DNA of 64,000 nucleotides from Tsukamurella conjunctivitidis (GTDB taxonomy: Bacteria > Actinomycetota > Actinomycetes > Mycobacteriales > Mycobacteriaceae), in NCBI RefSeq assembly GCF_007858475.1, contig NZ_VIGX01000022.1, forward strand, positions 1-64,000. The letters run 5' to 3'. The notes beneath the pieces were generated by a model. That model did no database searches, was not told the DNA's origin, and worked only from the letters and a program-made list of their open reading frames with translations. Each line of letters opens with the position of its first letter. The stretch's first letter is position 1. Position numbers and translations under genes: made by a program. Shown one piece after another: positions 22,843 through 29,891 of this stretch.

Positions 22843-24924
22843 GTGTTCGTGGCGTCGGAACCCGGTGAGTCGATCGCTGGCTACGTGATCGAGTCGATCC
22901 TCGGTACCGGAGGCATGGGCACGGTGTACCGCGTGCGGCACCGCACGCTGCCCCGGTCCGTCGCGCTCAAGGTGCTGCAGACCCAGCTCTCCGCCGATCC
23001 GTCGGTGCGGGCGCGGTTCGACCGCGAGGCCGACCTGATCGCCGGGCTCAAGCACCCGCACATCGTCGACGTCTACGACCGCGGCGAATCCGATGGGCAT
23101 CTGTGGATCGCCATGGAGCTCGTGGAGGGCGGCAACCTCGCCACGACGGTGCAGCGCGAGGGCCCGTTCAGCCTGGACCGCACGGTCGCCGTGATCGAGC
23201 AGGTGGCGGACGCGCTCGACTACGCGCACCAGCACGGCATCCTCCACCGCGACGTCAAGCCCGCCAACTTCCTCGTCGACCGTGGCCGCCGCGGCGAACA
23301 GGTCAAACTCGCCGACTTCGGGATCGGCGCCGCCCAGACCGAGGTCGGTCAGAACACGCAGGCGGGCACGGTTGTCGGCACCCTGGCCTACACCGCGCCC
23401 GAGGCGCTGCTCGGGCACCCGGTGGACCACCGTGCCGACGTCTACTCGCTGGCCTGCGCCACCGTCGTGCTGCTCACGGGCGCGCCGCCCTTCACGACCA
23501 CGGTCTCGGGTCAGCTGATGCTGGCGCACATCAGCCAGAACCCGCCCAGCGTGCGGCTCAAGCGGCCGGACCTGTCGCCGGAGATCGACCACGTGCTCGG
23601 CCGCGCGATGGCGAAGAACCCCGCGGACCGGTTCTCCACCGCCGGCGAGTTCGCCGATGCCCTGGCCGCGGCCGCGCGCCGCATGTCGGGTGCCTCGGGC
23701 ATGGCCCCGCCGGCGGCGCCGCAGGGCGTCAACTGGCAGGGCACGCCGTCGAATCCCGCGCTCGCGACCGGCTACAACCAACCCGGCCCGCCGGTGGCCG
23801 GCGGGCAGGGACTGCCGCCCGGCGCGCCGACGGGGCTGCTGGGCCCCGTCGGCCCGGCCGGCGCCCGCGGACCGGGCGGACCCGGCGGACCGATGGGGCC
23901 GAGCTCGCCGTCGATGCCGGTGCTCGGCGGGGGCGGCGCGCCGGCGACGAACCGGAAGAAGCTGTTGATCGGCGGGGCCGCCGCTCTGGTCGTGATCCTG
24001 GCGGCGGTGTTGACCATCGTGGTCGTCCGCGGCGGTGGCGACGACGACGGCCGGCCCGGCCTCGACGCCTGGAGCGCCCGCACCGTCACCGACGTCAACG
24101 GCTCGACCGAACTCGCGGAGCGGCCGCAGCGGATCGTCGCGCTCGGCCCGGGGGACGCGGAGCTCGTCTCGGCGCTCGGCTTCGAGGTGGTCGCGGGGGC
24201 GAACGGCCCGAAGTCGGAGCTGCCCTCGTGGGTGTCCGCCTTCTCGGGCGTGCCGACCGCGGGTACGTCGACCAACCCGGACAGGTCGGTGATCGAGAAG
24301 GCGAACCCGGACCTGATCCTGGATACCGATCCGGACGCGGCCGACAAGGTCAAGGAGCTCAAGTCCCTGGCCGGCGGCCGCGCGATCGCGGTCTCCGGCG
24401 AGGGGAAGTCGGGGTGGACGTGGCAGCAGCAGCTCGCGTTCATCGCGGAGGCCCTCGGGGCGAAGGACCGCGCCGAGGCCGTGAAGAAGACCTACGAGGG
24501 CCGCATCACGGCGCTGCGTTCCGCGCACCCGGAGTTCTCGGGGAAGAAGCTCGACGTCGTGCACTACGACGGCAAGGCGACGAAGCTGGCCGGCAGCTCG
24601 GCGAACGCGCTGCAGCTGATGGGCCAGCTCGGCTTCGCGACGCAGACCCCCGTCGACGGGTCCGGTTCGTGGCTTCCGCTGGCGTCCGGCGACATCTACA
24701 AGGCGGTCAACTCGAGCACGGTGGACCGGACGGTCGTGGCGCGTACCGATCCGGCGGGCGGCAACGGCGGCTTCGACGGCGTCCCCTCGTCGTTGACCTA
24801 CGGCGTGCCGATCATCATCCTGGACAAGACGAACGGCGTGGACGCACTCCTGTACGGTGGGCCGCTCGCCATCGACACGATCGAGCAGTCGGTGGTGCCC
24901 GCGCTGGTGAAGGGAATCAAGTGA
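22843..24924 (+). CDS. Ser/Thr kinase fused to FecB-like binding domain
   Basis: 693 residues. Residues 1-275 are a PknB-type kinase with intact glycine loop (GTGGMGTVYR), Lys43, HRDVKPAN (Asp137), DFG (Asp158) and APEA. A Gly/Pro-rich juxtamembrane stretch leads to one transmembrane helix (about 374-395). The extracytoplasmic part (404-693) looks like the periplasmic-binding fold of siderophore/haem receptors (FecB/TroA type): QRIVALGPGDAELVSALG, then SVIEKANPDLILDT, a long helix, and GVPIIILD near the end. So a cytosolic kinase appears wired to an iron-chelate-binding sensor, directly after an ESX-3-type locus. GTG 22843 and GTG 22849 both have ribosome sites at good spacing. The kinase call is firm; the sensor family is from motif recognition; the ligand is inference. 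Confidence 0.85.
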   Translation: MFVASEPGESIAGYVIESILGTGGMGTVYRVRHRTLPRSVALKVLQTQLSADPSVRARFDREADLIAGLKHPHIVDVYDRGESDGHLWIAMELVEGGNLATTVQREGPFSLDRTVAVIEQVADALDYAHQHGILHRDVKPANFLVDRGRRGEQVKLADFGIGAAQTEVGQNTQAGTVVGTLAYTAPEALLGHPVDHRADVYSLACATVVLLTGAPPFTTTVSGQLMLAHISQNPPSVRLKRPDLSPEIDHVLGRAMAKNPADRFSTAGEFADALAAAARRMSGASGMAPPAAPQGVNWQGTPSNPALATGYNQPGPPVAGGQGLPPGAPTGLLGPVGPAGARGPGGPGGPMGPSSPSMPVLGGGGAPATNRKKLLIGGAAALVVILAAVLTIVVVRGGGDDDGRPGLDAWSARTVTDVNGSTELAERPQRIVALGPGDAELVSALGFEVVAGANGPKSELPSWVSAFSGVPTAGTSTNPDRSVIEKANPDLILDTDPDAADKVKELKSLAGGRAIAVSGEGKSGWTWQQQLAFIAEALGAKDRAEAVKKTYEGRITALRSAHPEFSGKKLDVVHYDGKATKLAGSSANALQLMGQLGFATQTPVDGSGSWLPLASGDIYKAVNSSTVDRTVVARTDPAGGNGGFDGVPSSLTYGVPIIILDKTNGVDALLYGGPLAIDTIEQSVVPALVKGIK

Positions 24925-25571
24925 TGGCGGAGCAGACGCTGACCGCGGCGGACCTCGAGCGGTACGCCGCGGCCCTCGCCGAGGGCAAGAAGCCGCTGGT
25001 CTACCTCGTCGAGGGCGTGCCGAGCCTGGGGCTGGACGCCGGTGCGTCCGCCCGGGTCGTCGAGGTCGACGGTGCCGTCGTCACGGTCAAGCCGACGGGT
25101 GTCGACGACCAGTTGCCTTACGACGCACGAGAACTGCGCGCCACCAAGCAGCCGAAGCCGGTGAAGCGGGCGGCGCAGCCGGCCGGGGCGGCGAAGGCGG
25201 CCGGGGCGGCGAAGGCGGCGGGTGCGGGGAAGCAGGCGGGCGCGGGGAAGCCGGCGGCGAAGGCCAGGGCGGCCCGGTCCGTCGCGATCACCGTGTACGT
25301 GGGCGCCGACAACACCGCCTCGCTCAAGGTGACTCGGAACGCGCAGAAGCCCGCCGGGGCGCAGGAGATCCCGCTGCCGGCCCTGCACAAGGCGCTCGCC
25401 GGACTCGGCGACAAGGAGGCGCAGGCCGCGGTCGACGAGGTGCTCTCCGCCGCCCGCGACGCCGCCGCGGATCGCGTGGCGGCGCTGCAGGCGGAGCTCG
25501 CCGCCGCCAAGAAGTCGCTCGCGACCCTCGATCGCGCCAAGCGGGGAAGCGGCTCGGCCCGCGCCCGCTAG
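24924..25571 (+). CDS. Hypothetical protein with Ala/Lys linker
   Basis: 215 residues; the ATG overlaps the kinase stop (TGATG), implying co-translation. Residues 1-75 look like a small folded domain (LVYLVEGVPSLGLDAGASARVV). Residues about 80-120 are an Ala/Gly/Lys linker built from AKAAG units. The rest has a strand-rich piece (SVAITVYVGADNTASLKV) and ends in a coiled-coil-like helix. I do not recognise the family. Coupling to the kinase makes it a candidate substrate, partner or DNA/envelope-associated factor, but no Thr-rich phosphorylation cluster stands out. Confidence 0.7.
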   Translation: MAEQTLTAADLERYAAALAEGKKPLVYLVEGVPSLGLDAGASARVVEVDGAVVTVKPTGVDDQLPYDARELRATKQPKPVKRAAQPAGAAKAAGAAKAAGAGKQAGAGKPAAKARAARSVAITVYVGADNTASLKVTRNAQKPAGAQEIPLPALHKALAGLGDKEAQAAVDEVLSAARDAAADRVAALQAELAAAKKSLATLDRAKRGSGSARAR

Positions 25572-25593
25572 GTCCACTCGCTAGGGTCGAGGC

Positions 25594-26250
25594 ATGGCCT
25601 TCGACTTCCCGCACCTGGACCTGTCCGCCGACGAGGTACTGACCACCACCCGGTCGGTGCGCAAGCGTCTCGACCTGGAGCGGCCGGTGCCGCTGGAGGT
25701 GATCACCGACGCCCTGGAGGTGGCCCTGCAGGCACCGTCGGGCAGCAACGCGCAGGGCTGGCACTGGATCGTGCTCACCGATCCCGAGCCCAAGAAGATC
25801 GTCGCTGAGTACTACCGCAAGTCCTACTTCGCCTACGCCGAGGCCGGTGCGGCGGCGCGGGCCGCGAAGCCGCCGAAGGACCTGGAGACGGCGGAGAAGG
25901 TGGCCTCGAGCGCCACGTACCTCGCCGAGATCATGGAGCAGGTGCCCGCACTGGTGATCGGCGCCATCCACGTGCCCGGCGGCGAACTGCCCGAGGGCAA
26001 CCAGGCCGGCCTGTGGGGATCGCTGCTCCCCGGCGCGTGGAGCCTGGCGCTCGCCCTGCGCGAGCGCGGCCTCGGATCCGCATGGACCACACTGCATCTC
26101 GGGTACGAGCGCGAGGTCGCCGAGGCGCTCGGCATCCCCGCCACCGTCCGCCAGGGCGTGCTGCTCCCCGTCGCGTACACCAAGGGCACCGACTTCAAGC
26201 CCGCCAAGCGCGCCCCGCTGGAGACGGTCCTGCACGTCAACGGCTGGTAG
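25594..26250 (+). CDS. Nitroreductase-family FMN oxidoreductase
   Basis: 218 residues. The N-terminal TTRSVRKRLDLERPVP and LQAPSGSNAQGWHWIVL blocks are the FMN-phosphate and dimer-interface signatures of the nitroreductase family, and LGIPATVRQGVLLPVAYTKG is the usual C-terminal block. Such enzymes use NAD(P)H to reduce nitro compounds, quinones or flavins; the natural substrate cannot be told. It starts 22 bases after the previous gene on the same strand and may be the end of that transcript. Confidence 0.88.
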   Translation: MAFDFPHLDLSADEVLTTTRSVRKRLDLERPVPLEVITDALEVALQAPSGSNAQGWHWIVLTDPEPKKIVAEYYRKSYFAYAEAGAAARAAKPPKDLETAEKVASSATYLAEIMEQVPALVIGAIHVPGGELPEGNQAGLWGSLLPGAWSLALALRERGLGSAWTTLHLGYEREVAEALGIPATVRQGVLLPVAYTKGTDFKPAKRAPLETVLHVNGW

Positions 26251-26275
26251 CCCGACGGTCCGCCGTCGCCCGCTC

Positions 26276-26337
26276 GATCTTCGGTGCGTTCCGGCGGGGC
26301 GTCGACGGCGTGTCGTCGCCGACACGCACCGAGGATC
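26276..26337. repeat. Inverted repeat left of the DUF559 gene
   Basis: GATCTTCGGTGCGT (26276-26289) and ACGCACCGAGGATC (26324-26337) pair over 14 bases with one mismatch. The right part, GTCGCCGACACGCACCGA (26315-26332), is an exact 18-base copy of part of the repeat at the other side of the DUF559 gene (27268-27285). Its edge overlaps the gene's stop codon. It could serve as a terminator for the convergent genes or as a boundary element. Confidence 0.7.
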
Positions 26338-27193
26338 AGGGGCGCCACCCGCGGTCGTGCAGGGCTTTGCGCGTCTGCCGGAGCAGTTCGGGCCGGCCCG
26401 CGGTCGAGAGCGACCAGTCGTTCGCCAGAACGACGGTCCACCCGTGGTCGTTCTGGAGGCGGTTCCAGCGTTGCACGTCGGCGCGGTGTTGCTCGCGATC
26501 GCGGTGGTGACCGCCGTCGTATTCGACGGCCACCTTGAACCGCTCCGCACCCAGGTCCACGCGGAATCGGCCGTGCGCGATCCGGACCTGCGGGACGAGC
26601 ACGCTGAGCCCGGCGCGGTGCAGCAGCAGGCGGGCGTGCGTCTCCTGCGGCGACTCCGCGCGACCGTCGACTTCCGCGATGACCTCCCTGATGCGCGTCG
26701 ACCGGTGCAGCCGCGGGTGCGTGTCGAGGTAGCGCTCCATCTCCTCGACCGAGGTGACCTGCCGGCCGTAGCGATCGATCCGCGTGCACTGGTCGACGGC
26801 TGCGACGGCGTCGTCGCCGGGGATGAATCGGGCTTGGTCGATCGCGGTGCGCACCTCGGTCGTGAGCGCGAACCCTTTCCTGCGCACGATGTCCGAGGCG
26901 GGAAGCGCGCACCGTCGGATCACGACGCCGGAGCGCTTGCGGTGCTCGGGGAGCCACAGCTCGATCGGGTACGCGTCGTCGTTCGCGTACGGGACCGCGT
27001 GCATCCGCGCAGCAGTCCATCCGCAGAAGACCGCGTCGGGATAGACTTGCAGGACGGCGCGCCGCCGCTCCGCGAAGGTGATCTCCTCGTCCCACGGCAG
27101 TCGGATACCGTGCAGGACCTTCTGGTAGTCCCTGCGGATCGCGTGCTCGGTGAGCGTGGATGCGAGTGCGGACCGTCTGCTCCCCATGTTCAT
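26336..27193 (-). CDS. DUF559/Vsr-like endonuclease-fold protein
   Basis: 285 residues from ATG 27193 (27187 also possible); longer in-frame starts fall within a palindrome and are unlikely. The N-terminal half resembles the winged-helix/AbiEi-like part often found in actinobacterial DUF559 proteins (CGWTAARMHAVPY, IELWLPEHRKRSGVVIRR). The C-terminal half has the PD-(D/E)XK-like block FRVDLGAERFKVAVEYDGGHHRDREQ-type signature and WTVVLANDW (the first is abbreviated here as residues from about 205). The substrate is unknown; such genes are common, scattered orphans in mycobacteria and relatives. Flanking near-identical repeats suggest it was inserted as a unit. Confidence 0.75.
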   Translation of the reverse strand: MNMGSRRSALASTLTEHAIRRDYQKVLHGIRLPWDEEITFAERRRAVLQVYPDAVFCGWTAARMHAVPYANDDAYPIELWLPEHRKRSGVVIRRCALPASDIVRRKGFALTTEVRTAIDQARFIPGDDAVAAVDQCTRIDRYGRQVTSVEEMERYLDTHPRLHRSTRIREVIAEVDGRAESPQETHARLLLHRAGLSVLVPQVRIAHGRFRVDLGAERFKVAVEYDGGHHRDREQHRADVQRWNRLQNDHGWTVVLANDWSLSTAGRPELLRQTRKALHDRGWRP

Positions 27194-27232
27194 TAGACGC
27201 ACCGGCCCCGTCGAACGGATCCCGCCCGGACA

Positions 27233-27286
27233 TTCGGTGCGTGTCGGCGACGACACGCCGGGCGATTGTCGCCGACACGCACCGAA
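27233..27286. repeat. Perfect 19-base inverted repeat
   Basis: TTCGGTGCGTGTCGGCGAC (27233-27251) is exactly complementary to 27268-27286, with a 16-base spacer, between the starts of the DUF559 gene and the end of the tandem-TetR gene. It shares 18 identical bases with the repeat at 26315-26332. As an RNA it would make a very stable hairpin downstream of the TetR gene. Confidence 0.85.
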
Positions 27287-27305
27287 GATCGGGAGGGGTG
27301 CCGGG

Positions 27306-28490
27306 TCAGATGCCGAGGGCGGCGTCGACGAGGTGGACGAGCTCGTCGTGGAAGCGCGGGCGGCGGCGGAGGCGGCGGGTGCGGGCGAAATCGTTGGCGA
27401 TCGTCATGGCGGCGCCGACGGCGATGCGTGCGCCCGCGGGATCGAGGGCCGCGCCGGACCCCTCGGCGAGCAGGGCCACCCAGCGCGCCACGTACGCCTT
27501 CTGCGCGGCGAGCAGTGCCTCGCCGCCCGACTCGATGACGACCTCGCGCCCGACGGTGAAGGCGACGGCGAGGTCGGTGGAGCTGACCAGGTTCGCGGCG
27601 TACGAGCGGACCAGCGAGCGCAGTTCGGTGAGCGGGTCACCGTCGGACACCCCGGCGGCGCCGACCACGCCGATCTCGAGCGCGGCGCGCGCCCGGGCCA
27701 CGATGCCCACCAGGATCGAGCCCTTCGACGGGAAGTGCCCGTACACGCTGGGGCCCGAGATGCCCACGGCCGCACCGATGTCGTCCATGCTCACGGTGCT
27801 GTAGCCGCGGGAGAAGAAGAGTTCCGAGGCGGCGTCGAGGATCTCGTCGCTGCGGACCACCGGGGCGCGCCGGGGCGGGGGCGCGGGCAGTTCCGGCGCG
27901 GTCGACGGTGCCGCGGCCAGCACGCGCTGCGCGATCACCTCGAGATCGTCGCGGTAGCGGCGGATCCCGATGCGGCCGCGGCTGGGCGGCACGGAACCAC
28001 CGACGGCGAGCACGGCCCAGGTGAGGACGCGGGCGTCGTCGTCGGTGAGCTCCGGGTGGTCGCGGCGGAGCACCTCGGTCCACGAGCCGAGCACCGACTC
28101 GCTGGCGGCGATCATCTCCCGCGCCTGTTCGGCGGTGAGGTGACGCCGGTTCCAGCGCCACAACGCCAGCGGCCCGGGCCGGGAGACCGCCATCGCGAAG
28201 ACCGCGGACGAGAGGTCGTCGAACGTGGCCCCGGGGCGGGCGAGCACCCGCGCGGTGGTCTCCGCCATCTCGTCCACCGCGGAGCGCATGGCCGCGGCGA
28301 GGATGGCCTCCTTGTCCGGGAAGTGCCGGTAGACGCTGGGGCCGCTGATCCCCGCGGCGCGCGCGATGTCCGACACCGAGACCTTGCCGTAGCCCTGCTC
28401 GAGGAACAACGCGGTGGCGACGTCGACCAGTTGTCGACGCCGCTCTGCGGGGCGCAGGCGGGTGCCCGCGGTACGTGCTGCTGCTGCCAT
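27306..28490 (-). CDS. Tandem TetR regulator (Mce3R-like architecture)
   Basis: 394 residues containing two complete TetR units. Each starts with a TetR helix-turn-helix: VSVSDIARAAGISGPSVYRHF at about residue 38 (shortened: SDIARAAGISGPSVYRHF) and MDDIGAAVGISGPSVYGHF at about residue 235. Two TetR units in one chain is the architecture of Mce3R (Rv1963c), which represses lipid-transport and lipid-metabolism genes in mycobacteria. Divergent orientation to fadA-fadB, with an inverted repeat over the fadA -10, suggests it represses beta-oxidation and senses an acyl-CoA or steroid intermediate. ATG 28490 is preferred; a GTG at 28502 is in frame. Confidence 0.85.
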   Translation of the reverse strand: MAAAARTAGTRLRPAERRRQLVDVATALFLEQGYGKVSVSDIARAAGISGPSVYRHFPDKEAILAAAMRSAVDEMAETTARVLARPGATFDDLSSAVFAMAVSRPGPLALWRWNRRHLTAEQAREMIAASESVLGSWTEVLRRDHPELTDDDARVLTWAVLAVGGSVPPSRGRIGIRRYRDDLEVIAQRVLAAAPSTAPELPAPPPRRAPVVRSDEILDAASELFFSRGYSTVSMDDIGAAVGISGPSVYGHFPSKGSILVGIVARARAALEIGVVGAAGVSDGDPLTELRSLVRSYAANLVSSTDLAVAFTVGREVVIESGGEALLAAQKAYVARWVALLAEGSGAALDPAGARIAVGAAMTIANDFARTRRLRRRPRFHDELVHLVDAALGI

Positions 28491-28559
28491 GATTAACGTC
28501 ACAATAGCCCATCGGGGAGCTTCAAGATGAACTTCTACCTGCCGGTCTAGCGAATTAAG

Positions 28560-28580
28560 CTACAGCCGGTTAGCCTGTAG
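28560..28580 (+). promoter_or_regulatory. fadA promoter with overlapping inverted repeat
   Basis: CTACAG (28560-28565) and CTGTAG (28575-28580) are inverted arms around the -10 TAGCCT (28571-28576) of fadA. A related element, CTACCTGCCGGTCTAGC, lies at 28535-28551, giving a repeated CTAC-GCCGGT-TAGC pattern. Two spaced similar sites suit a regulator with two DNA-binding domains, such as the divergent tandem TetR. Inference from sequence and position. Confidence 0.5.
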
Positions 28581-28646
28581 GGGTGACGGGCTCCGCGGCA
28601 TCCGTGGGGGCTGGAAACACCTTCTTCGAAAGGACGGGAAGACCAA

Positions 28647-29858
28647 GTGTCTGACGCATTCATCTACGAGGCGATCCGTACGCCCCGTGGCAAGCTCAAG
28701 AACGGCTCGCTGACCGCGATCAAGCCCACCGACCTGGTGGTCGGCCTGATCGACGAGATCAAGGACCGCAACGAGAACCTCGACCCGGCGGCCATCGACG
28801 ACATCGTGCTCGGCGTGGTCTCGCCCGTGGGTGAGCAGGGCGCGGACATCGCCCGCACCGCCTCCATCGTGGCCGGCCTGCCGGACACCGTCGCGGGCGT
28901 GCAGATCAACCGCTTCTGCGCCTCGGGCCTCGAGGCCACCAACATGGCGGCGCAGAAGGTCGGCTCGGCCCTCGGCGACGACCTCGTCCTCGCCGGTGGC
29001 GTGGAGTCGATGTCCCGCGTGCCCATGGGCTCCGACTTCGGCGCGCTGTTCTACGACCCGCAGTACAGCTACGACAACTACATCGCGCCCCAGGGCATCG
29101 GCGCCGACCTGATCGCCACCATCGAGGGCTTCTCCCGCGAGGACGTCGACCAGTACTCGGCCGAGTCGCAGGAGCTGGCAGCGAAGGCCTGGGACGAGGG
29201 GCGTTTCGCCAAGTCCGTCGTACCCGTCAAGGACCAGAACGGCCTCGTCGTGCTCGACAACGACGAGCACCGTCGCCCCGGCACCACCGCCGCGGACCTC
29301 GGCAAGCTGCGCCCCGCCTTCACCGTCGTCGGCGAGATGGGCGGCTTCGACGCCGTCGCGCTGCAGCGCTACACCACGGTCGAGAAGATCGATCACGTCC
29401 ACACCGGTGGCAACAGCTCGGGCATCGTCGACGGTGCCGCGCTGGTCCTCGTGGGCAACGAGGCCGGCGGCAAGAAGGCCGGCCTGACCGCGCGCGGCCG
29501 CATCGTCGCCACCGCGTCGACGGGCGCCGACCCCACGATCATGCTGACCGGCCCCACGCCGGCCACCGAGAAGGTCCTCGCCAAGGCGGGCCTGACCAAG
29601 GACGACATCGACGTCTGGGAGCTGAACGAGGCCTTCGCCTCGGTCGTCCTGAAGTGGATGAAGGACTTCAAGCTCGACCGCGAGCAGGTCAACGTCAACG
29701 GCGGCGCCATCGCGCTCGGCCACCCCCTCGGCGCCACCGGCGCCATGCTGGTGGGCACCGTGCTCGACGAGCTGGAGCGTACGGGCGGTCGCTACGGCCT
29801 CATCACGCTGTGCATCGCCGGCGGTATGGGCTCGGCCACCATCATCGAGCGCGTCTGA
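28647..29858 (+). CDS. fadA: Acetyl-CoA acyltransferase (thiolase)
   Basis: 403 residues. The active-site Cys is in [10 protein letters not shown] (about residue 91). The C-terminal [15 protein letters not shown] holds the catalytic His, and CIAGGMG the second Cys. It cleaves 3-ketoacyl-CoA to acetyl-CoA and a shortened acyl-CoA, the last step of beta-oxidation. The GTG start has AAGGACGGGAAG upstream. It is followed after 33 bases by fadB; the pair corresponds to FadA/FadB (Rv0859/Rv0860), the mycobacterial trifunctional complex. Confidence 0.95.
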   Translation: MSDAFIYEAIRTPRGKLKNGSLTAIKPTDLVVGLIDEIKDRNENLDPAAIDDIVLGVVSPVGEQGADIARTASIVAGLPDTVAGVQINRFCASGLEATNMAAQKVGSALGDDLVLAGGVESMSRVPMGSDFGALFYDPQYSYDNYIAPQGIGADLIATIEGFSREDVDQYSAESQELAAKAWDEGRFAKSVVPVKDQNGLVVLDNDEHRRPGTTAADLGKLRPAFTVVGEMGGFDAVALQRYTTVEKIDHVHTGGNSSGIVDGAALVLVGNEAGGKKAGLTARGRIVATASTGADPTIMLTGPTPATEKVLAKAGLTKDDIDVWELNEAFASVVLKWMKDFKLDREQVNVNGGAIALGHPLGATGAMLVGTVLDELERTGGRYGLITLCIAGGMGSATIIERV

Positions 29859-29891
29859 CGCCCGCCGGAACAACAGGAGAGACAAGAACAC

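Noticed and set aside
27194-27256. Longer N-terminus for the DUF559 protein (start at 27256)
   Set aside because: That start codon lies within the 19-base inverted repeat, and the added residues have no similarity to the family; ATG 27193 or 27187 is more likely.
28571-28579. GGTTAGCCT-type sequences (also near 38278 and 36036) as IdeR half-sites
   Set aside because: Only one half of the 19-base IdeR box is matched; the TAGCCT/TAGTCT part is better explained as -10 elements with consistent spacing to GTGACG before the hydrolase genes.
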